Position numbers and translations under genes: made by a program. A stretch of 64,000 nt of DNA, taken from the NCBI GenBank assembly GCA_021741145.1, contig JAIOYK010000017.1:30187-94186 (forward strand). Reading direction: 5' to 3'. This document shows positions 17,175 to 25,550 of the stretch, piece after piece. The stretch's first letter is position 1. Every line of letters starts with the position of its first letter. This stretch comes from Rhodospirillum sp. (GTDB lineage: Bacteria > Pseudomonadota > Alphaproteobacteria > Rhodospirillales > Rhodospirillaceae). The notes beneath the pieces were generated by a model. It did no database searches. It was not told the DNA's origin and saw nothing but the letters and a program-made list of their open reading frames with translations.

Positions 17175-17441
17175 GAGGGGGGCTTGGCGCCTTCGAAACG
17201 GGTTCCGCCAAGTGGGACCGGTGTCCCGCCCCCAATCGAACCAGTGATTGGGAGTCCCGCGAACGCACAGCCAAGCCAATTCCATTTCCGTATAGGGCCA
17301 CATGGGGCACCTCCATCGACGGAGTGAGAACGGGCGCCTTTCCGGCGCTCCTTCGCGGTGCGGCATGACGATCCTCCCTTGATATTGGGAGACCACGGTT
17401 CGACGAACACCCTCTTCGAGAAGGATGGTGTAAAAAAAGAG
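17175..17441. other. Convergent intergenic region
   Basis: About 270 bp between prmA (plus) and the EF-hand gene (minus). Besides a small hairpin after prmA and the strong terminator at 17442, I see no coding signal. The overlapping open frames on the minus strand have biased composition and no start signals. Confidence 0.4.
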
Positions 17442-17473
17442 AACGGCGGCCCCTTGGAAGAGGGGCCGCCGTT
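17442..17473 (-). terminator. Rho-independent terminator of the EF-hand gene
   Basis: A perfect 12-bp stem AACGGCGGCCCC / GGGGCCGCCGTT, followed on the minus strand by CTCTTTTTTTAC. It lies 22 bp after the stop of the EF-hand gene. Confidence 0.9.
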
Positions 17474-17495
17474 TCCGGTTCCGACAAACCAAATT

Positions 17496-18215
17496 TTACA
17501 CGAAAAGACCAGCGGTGCCGCTAACTTGACTCGACTGAGAATTCCCGTAAGCCTGCAACATTCTCTGAATACTACTGTTGATGGCTTGATTGTCCTGTTT
17601 CGGGGAAGAGGCAGAGGTGTTGCTTTCCTCTTCGTCCGATTCTTCCAAGGCTTGAAGCAAGGCATCTTGCACAGTTTCATCTTCATCATCTGAAGACGAA
17701 ACTGTATTTCCAGAAGACGAGAGCAGGGAAGTTACTAGGCCAGCTTCCCGTTCCGACTGGCTAACGACACCATCTTCGTTGGTGTCCAGTTCGTCGTAGG
17801 TCTCTTCTGTCGTGGAAGTCACTTGGCCACCGCCGCCACTCGCCGAGGCGGCGGTGGACGTTTCGGTGGTTCCGGTTCCGAGTTCCTCGAGGCTCTGGCT
17901 GGAGAAACTCGAAGAGTCTTCCTGGGCCCCAAGCAGTGCTGAAGCGGTTCCGCTATCCATTGGAGGCACTGAAGGCTTGAACGCCTCCATTTCCACCTGG
18001 CTAACATCACCGCTTCCATCCGTATCCATCTGTCCGAAAATTTCCTCGACAGATGGTCCATTTTTGCCGGTAGGCGAATTTTGCCCAGATGCTTGGATCA
18101 TTTCGTCCAAGGTTACTCCACCGCTTCCATCAGTGTCGGTTTTTTGGAAGCGGTCGGTCATCATCTGCCGCATTTCCGCCAAGGACTGGGTACTTGCCCC
18201 GCCTTCGACGTACAT
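17496..18215 (-). CDS. Acidic protein with three EF-hand calcium-binding loops
   Basis: A 239-aa, strongly acidic, Ser/Thr-rich protein without signal peptide or membrane segment. Three canonical 12-residue EF loops are visible: DTDGSGGVTLDE (27-38), DTDGSGDVSQVE (64-75) and DTNEDGVVSQSE (144-155), all with Glu at position 12. Between and after them are low-complexity linkers (SSSFSSQSLEELGTG, ALLQALEESDEEESN), and the C-terminus is NSSIQRMLQAYG... ending in LFV. Codon use is less GC-biased than in neighbours. Proteins of this layout occur in alphaproteobacteria as possible calcium sensors or type I/flagellar-exported proteins. I cannot assign a partner. Confidence 0.8.
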   Translation of the reverse strand: MYVEGGASTQSLAEMRQMMTDRFQKTDTDGSGGVTLDEMIQASGQNSPTGKNGPSVEEIFGQMDTDGSGDVSQVEMEAFKPSVPPMDSGTASALLGAQEDSSSFSSQSLEELGTGTTETSTAASASGGGGQVTSTTEETYDELDTNEDGVVSQSEREAGLVTSLLSSSGNTVSSSDDEDETVQDALLQALEESDEEESNTSASSPKQDNQAINSSIQRMLQAYGNSQSSQVSGTAGLFV

Positions 18216-18242
18216 GGTTCCTCTCCTCTTTTGAAGGATGGA

Positions 18243-18262
18243 TCGGCTCCCGCGGGAGCCGA
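18243..18262. promoter_or_regulatory. 20-bp perfect palindrome upstream of EF-hand gene and TetR gene
   Basis: TCGGCTCCCGCGGGAGCCGA is a perfect 20-bp palindrome. It lies 28 bp upstream of the EF-hand start codon and 110 bp upstream of the divergent TetR gene. It could be the regulator's operator or a leader hairpin. No second copy seen nearby. Confidence 0.4.
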
Positions 18263-18372
18263 GCCGGGAAAAGAGTCCTCCCGGCGTCAGGATTCATGCA
18301 ATATCTTTTCTCATCCGCATTTCAAATGGACATTTTAGTGTGGTCCGTTCAACCAAATTGGCGAGAGAGAAG

Positions 18373-19002
18373 ATGGACAAGCGAGGAGACGAAACCCGGG
18401 AGCGGATTCTGGAAGCGGCGATTTTGGTTTTCGCGGATCGGGGCTTCCATGGGGCGACGATCCAGATGATCGTTCACGGCGCGAAGGCCAATCAGGCCGC
18501 GGTGAACTACCATTACGGTGGCAAGGCGAACTTGTACGCCACGGTCATGGAAACGGCCATGTCCCGTCTGATCCAAAAGCGGCGGGATCAATTGGCCCAT
18601 TGGCTGGCCCTCCCCGACCCGCTGGAGGCCATGGTCCGGGACCTGCTCAGCGAGAACACCTTGGACATGTCCGAACGGGAGCGTTTACACCGTTTGATGG
18701 CCTGGGAGCACCTGAACCCCAGTGGCGTGGCGGCAACCCATCCCAAAATTCTTATGGACGAACATTTCAGGGCCATGTGCGGGGTCGTAGCCCAGGAAAC
18801 AGACCGCTCTCTCGATGATCCAAGCTTGGCCCGGCGCGCTGTGTGGGTTTTGGGGCAGTGCATGATTTTCGGAAAGCCGGGGGCGGTCCAGATGGTTTTG
18901 CCACCCATTGGGGCGGATCTTGAGTCTCAGCGGACCTTCATCGATGAGACCACCACTTGGTTGTTGCCACGGATCCGCGCGGGGCTGGCCTTGCCCGATT
19001 GA
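18373..19002 (+). CDS. TetR/AcrR-family transcriptional regulator (CerR-type C-terminus)
   Basis: A 209-aa repressor. The start ATG 18373 is preceded by GAGAGAGAAG. The N-terminal HTH runs from RERILEAAILVFADRGFHG through IQMIVHGAKANQAAVNYHYGGKANLYATVM, the standard TetR helix 2-3 region. The C-terminal ligand domain (LSENTLDMSERERLHRLMAWE...; GQCMIFGKPGAVQMVLP) resembles the DUF1956/CerR group. Divergent from the EF-hand gene, with a 20-bp palindrome between them, so it may control itself and that gene. Ligand unknown. Confidence 0.85.
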   Translation: MDKRGDETRERILEAAILVFADRGFHGATIQMIVHGAKANQAAVNYHYGGKANLYATVMETAMSRLIQKRRDQLAHWLALPDPLEAMVRDLLSENTLDMSERERLHRLMAWEHLNPSGVAATHPKILMDEHFRAMCGVVAQETDRSLDDPSLARRAVWVLGQCMIFGKPGAVQMVLPPIGADLESQRTFIDETTTWLLPRIRAGLALPD

Positions 19003-19163
19003 GCGAGAGGGGGTCTGGAGGGAAGCTGGATCAGATTGAGCCCATGTGGCCCAGCTTCACGTCAATGCCATGGAATACAGAGTCTCTTCGTGGCCAAGTC
19101 GGTCGATGTCGTGTTGGAAGCAGACCTTTGGCGTGACCTGGACCAACCTGCTCTCGGTATACT

Positions 19164-21035
19164 CTAAGTCCGCCAGGGCAGGAACAGGGTAAACCGGCTG
19201 CCCCGGTTCAGCACGCTTTCCAGACGCAAGGTGCCCCCATGCATCTCCGCCAGACGGCGGCAAAGGGGCAGCCCAAGACCCGTGCCCTCCAGGTTCAAGG
19301 ACTCGCGCCGCTCGGCCTGGACGAAGGGTTCGAAGACCCGTTCCAGGTCCATGGGGGCGATACCGAAACCCGTGTCGATTACATGCAGGGACAGGCCATC
19401 GGGTCCGCTGTCCATGGAAACCGTGATCAGGCCACCGGTGTCGGTGAACTTTACGGCGTTGGTCAAAAGATTGATCAGGATCTGTTTGATGGCGCGCCGG
19501 TCCCCGTGAACCCGCGAGGGGCCAAGGAAGGGAGGTGGAACTTCCAGGGTGAGGCCCTTGGTCTTGGCGCGATCACGGATCAGGATCAGGCTTTCTTCCA
19601 CCAGTGTGGGTAGGTCGAGGGTCTCCACATCCAGGGTGAAGGCCCCGGTTTCCACCCGGGCGATATCCAGGATGTCGTTGATGATGTCCAGCAGATGGCG
19701 GCCACTTTGGACGATGTCTTGGGCATAGTCCCGGTACCGCGCGTCTAGCGGAAGGTTGGGCAGGCCCTGGCCGATCACCTCGCCGAATCCGATGATGGCA
19801 TTGAGCGGCGTGCGCAATTCGTGGCTCATGTTGTGTAGGAAATAGGACTTCGCTTCGCTGGCGGCTTCGGCTTGGTCTCGGGCTCGGCGCAGGTTTTCCT
19901 CCTTGCTGCGTCGGTCCTCGATGTCCTGGATCGTCAGGATGCACAAGGACGGGGCGATCCCGTCCCCTGGCAGCGGCGAACCGGAGATTTCCACCCAGAC
20001 GGGGCGCCCGCTTCCCAGGGTTAGCCGCCGTTCCGTTGCCTGCCCGGATCCGCCGCCGTCGAGCAGCCCCCTAAGCCAGGCCAGGTCGTCCTCCCGATTG
20101 TCCGCGGGCATGTGGTCGAGGACCAATCCACCCAGAAGATCCATGGCCTCTCGCTCCATCAAGCGGCTCAGTGCCTGGTTGATTTGAACGAAACGTCCCT
20201 TGTAGTCGACCAGCGCCATGCCCGTGGGGGATTGGTCGAAGATCTGGCGGAAGCGTTCTTCCCCCAGGTCGGCGCGCCGCTCAGCTTCCACCTGGGGCGT
20301 GATATCCCGGGCGGTGGCGGAGAAGGCGGCGATGGTGCCGTCCCCATTGAACAGGGCCCGACGGCGCCACCACAGATAGATTCGGTCTCCTTGCGGATGG
20401 CGCAGGGCACCGTGCAGGTCCCGGACCGGTAAGCGGGGGGAGAAGCTGGCCAAATGCCGGTCCAATTCGCTCCGTCCCTCCGGTGGGGTCAGGTCTCGGA
20501 TGCGTTGGCCGAGCATTTCCCTGGGCGTCCGGCCGAACAAGGTCGCGAAGCTCTCGTTGACGAAGGTGATGGTGGTGTCGGGCAGGCAGCGGCAGAGCAT
20601 TTCCGGTTGCTCGTCCATGGCCTCCCGGAACCGATCTCGGCTATCGCGAATGCGGCATGATAGACAGCGCTCGTCCTCGATGTCGGCCAGGGTGACGAGG
20701 AAGGTTTCCTCCCGGGGGTCAGTGGTCGCGTTCCGCCCGGCGGTGAAAACCACGTCCAGGGTCCCACCATCGGCGCGACGCAGGGTGGCGATTCCCGAAC
20801 AGGGCGCCTGGGCCCGGAGATATCGGCCGAAATCGTGAATTTGACCCCGGTCGTCCAGTACCGTCAAAAGCTGACGGGAGGCCCCGACGATCTCCTCCAC
20901 CGGAAGGCCTGTCAGGCGCGCCAAAGACTCGTTGGCCGCGAGGGTGTCCCCCCGCGCGTCAAACAGCGCCATGGCCATCGCGGCGTTTTCAAAGATCAGA
21001 TTCCAGGCGTCCGTATCGGTCACCCGTTCCCCCAA
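19164..21035 (-). CDS. Cytoplasmic three-PAS sensor histidine kinase
   Basis: A 623-aa protein without a membrane segment. PAS domains are at roughly residues 10-120, 135-250 and 262-375. The dimerisation/phosphoacceptor helix follows with HNMSHELRTPLNAIIGF (His at ~405), then the ATPase domain with N-box NLLTNAVKFTD, G1 DTGFGI and G2 GTGLGLPLC. The H-box is of the PleC/DivJ class common in alphaproteobacteria. No receiver domain is fused and no response regulator is adjacent, so it must pair with a remote regulator. The second PAS contains Cys residues (LCRCLP), but no heme or flavin motif is clear. Confidence 0.9.
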   Translation of the reverse strand: MGERVTDTDAWNLIFENAAMAMALFDARGDTLAANESLARLTGLPVEEIVGASRQLLTVLDDRGQIHDFGRYLRAQAPCSGIATLRRADGGTLDVVFTAGRNATTDPREETFLVTLADIEDERCLSCRIRDSRDRFREAMDEQPEMLCRCLPDTTITFVNESFATLFGRTPREMLGQRIRDLTPPEGRSELDRHLASFSPRLPVRDLHGALRHPQGDRIYLWWRRRALFNGDGTIAAFSATARDITPQVEAERRADLGEERFRQIFDQSPTGMALVDYKGRFVQINQALSRLMEREAMDLLGGLVLDHMPADNREDDLAWLRGLLDGGGSGQATERRLTLGSGRPVWVEISGSPLPGDGIAPSLCILTIQDIEDRRSKEENLRRARDQAEAASEAKSYFLHNMSHELRTPLNAIIGFGEVIGQGLPNLPLDARYRDYAQDIVQSGRHLLDIINDILDIARVETGAFTLDVETLDLPTLVEESLILIRDRAKTKGLTLEVPPPFLGPSRVHGDRRAIKQILINLLTNAVKFTDTGGLITVSMDSGPDGLSLHVIDTGFGIAPMDLERVFEPFVQAERRESLNLEGTGLGLPLCRRLAEMHGGTLRLESVLNRGSRFTLFLPWRT

Positions 21036-21110
21036 GAGCGATAAGTGGTTCGGTTTGTCTTTTGCCTGTTCTTTTCAATTTGGGCGACCGTACAACAAAG
21101 CTCTGGGACT

Positions 21111-22229
21111 TCAAATTGGCCTTTTGCCATATTCCATTTGGATAGGGGGCTGGGTTTGTTTCCGAGGCCGCGCGGGGGGGCGGTGACTCTCCCACGTCGC
21201 CCAAAGGGTCAGGGTGACGAGGACGATGGCACCGGTCTGATGGGCCGACGCCAAGGCAAGGGGGACCACGAGCAAAAGGGTCGCCAGGCCCAGGGTGGCC
21301 TGGACCAGCACGGCGGCGATCATTAGCCGCGCCGGGAGATGCGCCCCGGGGGGGCCATCGCGGAGGACACGCAGTCCGACGGCGATGACCACGGCGACGG
21401 TGAGAAGGGCTATCCAGCGGTGCAGGAATTGGATGGTGATGATGTTCTCGAAGGCGTTTAGCCACCAGGGATCAAGGGTCAGGATGCCATCGGGGATCCA
21501 TTGTCCGTTCATCAAGGGAAAGGTGTTGTACATCTGTCCAGCGTTCGTCCCGGCGACGAAGGCGCCCAGGGTCAGGGTCGTCCCGATCAGGGCCAGGGCG
21601 AGGAGAAGACCTTTCAAGGGGTGCCGGTGCGTGAAAGGGGCCCGGGGGGACAGGTGGGCCAAGGCATGGGTGAGCAGGGCGCCCAGGATCACCACCGCCA
21701 ACCCCATGTGGGCGGCCAGCCGAAGGTGACTGACATCGGGGTGACTGATCAGGCCGCTCTTGACCATGTACCAGCCCAGGAGTCCCTGGAGGCCCCCAAG
21801 GATGAAGAGAAAGCCATATCGGGGGGCGGACCTTGGAGGGATCCGGCGGGTGATGAGGAAGGCCAGGAAGGGCAGGGCGAAGGTTAAGCCAATCAGGCGG
21901 CCAAGAACCCGATGGATGAACTCCAACCAGAAAATGCCCTTGAAACCCTCCAGGTCCATGCCGCCGTTGACCCGCTGGTATTCAGGGAATTGCTTGTATT
22001 TCTCGAAGAGATCGCTCCATTGGGTCTCGCCCAGGGGGGGGATGAAACCGGTGAGAGGCTTCCACTCCACCATGGACAGGCCGGAGTCCGTCAGGCGGGT
22101 CAGGCCGCCGATGATCACCATCAGCCCCACCAATCCGGCGCAGAGCAGAAGCCAGAGGCCCACCGCCCGCTCCGCCTCCTCCGGCGGAGCGGGGGAGAAC
22201 CAGCGGCGGAGGAGACCTGGGCCGCTCAT
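21111..22229 (-). CDS. ctaA: Heme A synthase CtaA (COX15 type 2)
   Basis: A 372-aa polytopic membrane protein that oxidises heme O to heme A for terminal oxidases. It has about eight helices. The conserved elements are IIGGLTRLTDSGLSMVEWKP, FWLEFIHRVLGRLIG with the heme-ligand His, HLRLAAHMGLA, FVAGTNAGQMYNTFPLMNG and IQFLHRWIA. All belong to the alphaproteobacterial/mitochondrial type 2 family. Its ATG is two bases from the ctaB stop, so the two are translated together. Last gene of a five-gene minus-strand operon that begins at 25142. Confidence 0.95.
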   Translation of the reverse strand: MSGPGLLRRWFSPAPPEEAERAVGLWLLLCAGLVGLMVIIGGLTRLTDSGLSMVEWKPLTGFIPPLGETQWSDLFEKYKQFPEYQRVNGGMDLEGFKGIFWLEFIHRVLGRLIGLTFALPFLAFLITRRIPPRSAPRYGFLFILGGLQGLLGWYMVKSGLISHPDVSHLRLAAHMGLAVVILGALLTHALAHLSPRAPFTHRHPLKGLLLALALIGTTLTLGAFVAGTNAGQMYNTFPLMNGQWIPDGILTLDPWWLNAFENIITIQFLHRWIALLTVAVVIAVGLRVLRDGPPGAHLPARLMIAAVLVQATLGLATLLLVVPLALASAHQTGAIVLVTLTLWATWESHRPPARPRKQTQPPIQMEYGKRPI

Positions 22230-22230
22230 G

Positions 22231-23112
22231 TTACATCAGTCCATTCAGCAGGCCCGGCAGGTGGCGGTCCACAAGAACCGCCAGGAACAGGCCGGACAGG
22301 AAGACCATGGAGCCGAGGAAGACGCGGCGGGCTTGGTCGCGGCTGGGGTCCTTGCACAGGCGCCAGGATTGCCAGAGGAAGCGGGCGGAGAACCCTCCGG
22401 CCACCAGGGTGTAGAGCAGCCCCAACTCTCCCAGGGCCGCCGGAACGAAGACAGAAACCACCAGCAACAGGCTATTGACCATGATGGCCCTGGAACAACG
22501 GGCATTCCCCACCAGACAGGGCAACATGGGGACCTTGGCCTGGGCGTAGTCATCTTTCAGCAGGATGGCCAACGCCCAGAAGTGGGAAGGCGTCCAGAGG
22601 AACAGGGTGGTGGCCATCAGCCAGGGCAGCAGCCAAGCCGAGGGATCGGCCGCCGCGGCTCCGGCGAGCACGGCGAAACTCCCCGCGGCGCCACCGATCA
22701 CGATGTTCCACCAGGTCCGGCGCTTCAGCCAAACCGTGTAGACGATGCCGTAGAAGAAAATCCCCAGGAACAGATGGCCCGCCGCGACCCAGTTCAGGGC
22801 CAGGGCCGCGAGACCGACGCCCGCCACCAACAGGCCCGCGGCGAACCACAGGGCACGTTCGGGTGTTTCGACCAGGGCGCCGTTGGCCAGGGGGCGGTTT
22901 TTTGTGCGGTCCATCAGGCGGTCGATGTCCCGGTCCCAGAAATGATTGAAGACCGAGGAACTGGCCGAGCCCAGCAGCATGGCCAGGGCCAGGGCAGCCA
23001 GTTGGGGGCCGCTCACATGGGGGGTGACGGCCAGATAGGCGACCACCGCGGTCAGCATGATCATCAGCCCGATACGCGGCTTGCATAAGGTCAGGTAGAG
23101 TCTCCACGGCAT
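22231..23112 (-). CDS. ctaB: Protoheme IX farnesyltransferase (heme O synthase) CtaB
   Basis: A 293-aa UbiA-family prenyltransferase that adds a farnesyl group to heme B. The first Asp-rich motif is FNHFWDRDIDRLMDRTKNRP (NxxxDxxxD), followed by the CtaB-specific YTVWLKRRTWWNIVIGG and WTPSHFWALA. Nine hydrophobic helices are expected. The start overlaps the end of the oxidase-like gene by 22 bp. With CtaA next door, the operon supplies heme A, probably to the oxidase-like protein encoded just upstream. Confidence 0.95.
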   Translation of the reverse strand: MPWRLYLTLCKPRIGLMIMLTAVVAYLAVTPHVSGPQLAALALAMLLGSASSSVFNHFWDRDIDRLMDRTKNRPLANGALVETPERALWFAAGLLVAGVGLAALALNWVAAGHLFLGIFFYGIVYTVWLKRRTWWNIVIGGAAGSFAVLAGAAAADPSAWLLPWLMATTLFLWTPSHFWALAILLKDDYAQAKVPMLPCLVGNARCSRAIMVNSLLLVVSVFVPAALGELGLLYTLVAGGFSARFLWQSWRLCKDPSRDQARRVFLGSMVFLSGLFLAVLVDRHLPGLLNGLM

Positions 23113-24593
23113 GATTGGGCGTCCTCCCTAAACGCGGATGCTTTACCATTCCGCTTGTTCTTGTCGATGTCGCTTCCCCAGGCGTCCCGTCCGGCGAGGA
23201 TGACGAACATCACCCCGCCAATAACGGCGATGAGCCCTCCCAAGCCCATGATGCCCATGGAGGCCAGCTTCCAGGCGCTGTCCAGGGCCTGATCCGCGCC
23301 CGCTGTCTTCCGGGCCACGCCAGCGGTTCCCGCCAGGAACAGGCCAAGGGAATGCAGTCCCTGGCCCGCCCCATAGAGCCAAAGCAGCAGCCAGCGGGCC
23401 TTGCCCGTCCCCCGGCGTTTGTTCGCCAACAGGGGCACCAGGGCGAGGAACAGGCCGAACAGGGCGAGGTTCACCCCACCGATGGCGGCGTGGTAATGGG
23501 CCGGAGTCCGGGTGTCCCCCTGGCCCAGCAGAAAGCCGAACAGGCCCCCCAGCCCGAACAGGGCCAGGGAGAGAAGAAGGGCCGCGCCCATCGGGTCGCG
23601 CGGGGACAGGCGGTGGCGGTCGATCCAGGCGCGCCGGGCCATGGCCAGTCCCAGCACCGCGAGGGTGGGCGCGAGCGCGAGCACGTAGAGGTCGGTAAAG
23701 GCACGGTAGGCCGCGCCGCTCGATTGATCGGCGAACAGGTGGATCAAGGGGGCGCCGAGCGCCACCAGGGCCGGCGCGCCCACCGCCAAGGTGAAGGGAG
23801 CGGGGGCCAGGACAGGCCCCAGACCCGCCCAACCCGCGAGCGCCACCCAGGCGGCGATCAACAGCAGGGCATTGACGATCTGCAGGACATGGCCTCCGCC
23901 CCAGAACATGAACTCGAATGTCTCCCGCCGATCGGCCATGGGTTCGGTCAACCAGATCCCCAGGGCGAAGCAGACCAGGGCCGAGAGATAAGCCAGGGCC
24001 GCGGCCGAGGAGACCGCCACCAAGGGGCGGTTCAGGGCCGAGAGGGTCAGGCGGGACAGCAGACGCAGGCAGGGCAGGGCCACCGCCAGGGCGAGGAGGA
24101 CCAGACCCGCCAGATAGAGGGGTGTGTCCAGGACGGGGACATAATTGTTAAGACTGGGGGCGCCCAGGTCGAGCAGGGCCGGACCCACCAGAAGGGCGCA
24201 GGCGGCGCCAGCGATCACCGTGGCGTGCCCCGTGGCGTGCTCCAAGGCGTTGCCCAAGACGTGGCCGACGCCCCCAGGGGACGCGCCGAGGTCAAGGCTG
24301 CCGGAGGCCAGAGTCGTCAGCATGCCGAGGGCGGCGAGGAACCACACAACCACCGAGAGGACGACGTGGGACACCAAGGCCTTGGGAAAAAAGCTCTCCC
24401 AGGGCCAGGGGAGCAGGTCTTGGATCACCGGAGTCCGAGCCAGGGCCAGAAGCAGGGCGAGCACCCCCGCGAGGGCTAGGGCGGCGATGCCGATTCCCGC
24501 CCAGCGCAAGGCCTCCGCCCGGCCTTCGTCGTCCAGGGCGGCAATATCATGGGTGGGATCACGCGCGGCCGTTTCGCATCCAGGTTCGATCAT
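23091..24593 (-). CDS. Divergent heme-copper oxidase/NO-reductase-like subunit I
   Basis: A 500-aa, ~12-helix protein. ATG 24593 overlaps the DUF420 stop (ATGA) and is preferred over a TTG at 24632. Heme-copper residues are H76 (LVSHVVLS, low-spin heme), H235 in FMFWGGGHVLQ, H285 in APLIHLFADQ, and the helix-X pair H366/H368 (AHYHAA). The two adjacent His of helix VII in oxygen reductases are reduced to one (Ile-His), and the cross-linked Tyr four residues after H235 is absent (GGGHVLQ). The second metal site therefore keeps only two of three His. This fits non-canonical members annotated as cbb3-like subunit I or alternative NO reductases better than a standard O2 reductase. No subunit II or cytochrome c gene is in the window. 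Confidence 0.8.
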   Translation of the reverse strand: MIEPGCETAARDPTHDIAALDDEGRAEALRWAGIGIAALALAGVLALLLALARTPVIQDLLPWPWESFFPKALVSHVVLSVVVWFLAALGMLTTLASGSLDLGASPGGVGHVLGNALEHATGHATVIAGAACALLVGPALLDLGAPSLNNYVPVLDTPLYLAGLVLLALAVALPCLRLLSRLTLSALNRPLVAVSSAAALAYLSALVCFALGIWLTEPMADRRETFEFMFWGGGHVLQIVNALLLIAAWVALAGWAGLGPVLAPAPFTLAVGAPALVALGAPLIHLFADQSSGAAYRAFTDLYVLALAPTLAVLGLAMARRAWIDRHRLSPRDPMGAALLLSLALFGLGGLFGFLLGQGDTRTPAHYHAAIGGVNLALFGLFLALVPLLANKRRGTGKARWLLLWLYGAGQGLHSLGLFLAGTAGVARKTAGADQALDSAWKLASMGIMGLGGLIAVIGGVMFVILAGRDAWGSDIDKNKRNGKASAFREDAQSCRGDST

Positions 24594-25027
24594 CCCACCG
24601 CGCCCCCAGGGTAGGCGTGGTAGAGCATCCAATAGATCACCACCCCGGTGACGGTGACGTAAAGCCAGATGGGCAGGGTCCAGCGGGCGAGTGCCTTGTG
24701 CCGGTCGAAGGTTCCCCGCAGGGCCCTCAGGACGGTCAGGACGATCATTGGCGTGACCACCGCGGCGAGGATCACATGGGTGATCAGGATCACGTAGTAG
24801 ATCACTCTGATTGGTCCGACGCCGGGGAATACGAAGATCGGCGCGGTGAAGTGGTAGACCAGATAGCTGACCAGGAAAACCGCCGAGACGGTGATGGCCG
24901 ATAGCATCACCTTGCGATGGGCCTCTCGGTTGCCCAGGCGAATGAGGACAAATCCAAGCAGAATCAGCACCGTGCTGATTGCGTTCAAGACCGCGTTGAC
25001 ATGCGGAAGAAGGGTCGCGCTGTCCAT
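24590..25027 (-). CDS. DUF420 membrane protein (CtaM/YozB-like)
   Basis: A 145-aa protein with four hydrophobic helices and histidines spread across them (PHVNAVLN near the N-terminus, REAHRKVM, YLVYHFTAP, VILITHVILA, RHKALARWTLP). This is the hallmark of DUF420. Homologues (YozB/CtaM in Firmicutes) are needed for heme A-containing oxidases. Here it is sandwiched between a 35-aa membrane peptide and the oxidase-like subunit with an ATGA overlap, so it is an assembly factor or subunit of that complex. Confidence 0.88.
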   Translation of the reverse strand: MDSATLLPHVNAVLNAISTVLILLGFVLIRLGNREAHRKVMLSAITVSAVFLVSYLVYHFTAPIFVFPGVGPIRVIYYVILITHVILAAVVTPMIVLTVLRALRGTFDRHKALARWTLPIWLYVTVTGVVIYWMLYHAYPGGAVG

Positions 25028-25034
25028 GGTCGCC

Positions 25035-25142
25035 CTAGAACCTGGTGATCACGCGCCAGAAGGTGAACAGGTACACCCCCAACGCCACGCTTCCGAACAC
25101 CGTAACCCAATGCCATTTGGTCCAGTTTTTCGTCATCTTCAT
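25035..25142 (-). CDS. 35-aa single-helix membrane peptide, first gene of the oxidase-like operon
   Basis: A very short gene. ATG 25142 is preceded by a strong AAAGGGGGG Shine-Dalgarno, and TAG is at 25035-25037, seven bases before the DUF420 start. The product begins MKMTKNWTKWHWVTV and contains one membrane span (VFGSVALGVYLFTFW) with a basic C-terminus (RVITRF). Size and layout recall the tiny accessory subunits of heme-copper oxidases, such as subunit IIa of ba3 oxidases (34 aa) or CcoQ-like peptides. Sequence homology is not demonstrable by eye. Operon position strongly suggests a subunit of the same complex. Confidence 0.7.
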   Translation of the reverse strand: MKMTKNWTKWHWVTVFGSVALGVYLFTFWRVITRF

Positions 25143-25550
25143 GGGTGCCCCCCTTTCGTTGTCCTTGCCCAGGCCGCGGACCCGGTTGGGCTCCTTCGCC
25201 CGATTTTCAGAAATACCCTATTCGGTAGCTAGGTAATAACGCTTTTTTGGATTTCCAGGGAAAGATCGGGTTGGATCATTCGGAATCGATCCGCATGGCT
25301 TTCAATATTGGGGGATTTCGCGGTGCAAAATTTTTTCTGGTACCCCTTGGCATAATGGTGAATTAGAACGGAAAGGGTGAGTTTTGTTTGCGGTGCATCA
25401 TTAAAAGTTGTCGGATCTTTATGAAAATCCGAGTACAATCCTTGGATAAATCGCGGGGCAAATCACGGATAAGAAATTAGGCTCGCGCGCCCGTCATCTG
25501 AGCTGCTTGGGGCTTGCGGGAATGGCGGGAACCACGATGGGAGGGTTTTC
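25143..25550. other. AT-richer divergent promoter region
   Basis: 408 bp between the oxidase-like operon (minus) and the DUF2189 gene (plus). Bases ~25200-25470 are clearly more AT-rich than the surroundings and should carry both promoters. A 69-codon minus-strand frame (25229-25438) lacks a ribosome site and any family resemblance, so I do not call it. No FNR/NNR-type TTGAT-N4-ATCAA site is seen. Confidence 0.45.

Noticed and set aside
22550..24479. Large plus-strand open frames opposite the ctaB and oxidase-like genes
   Set aside because: They mirror the high-GC membrane-protein genes, are His/Gln/Arg-rich and have no start signals or domains.
25229..25438. 69-aa minus-strand gene in the AT-rich promoter region
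   Set aside because: No ribosome site, no family resemblance, and it occupies the expected promoter of the oxidase-like operon.
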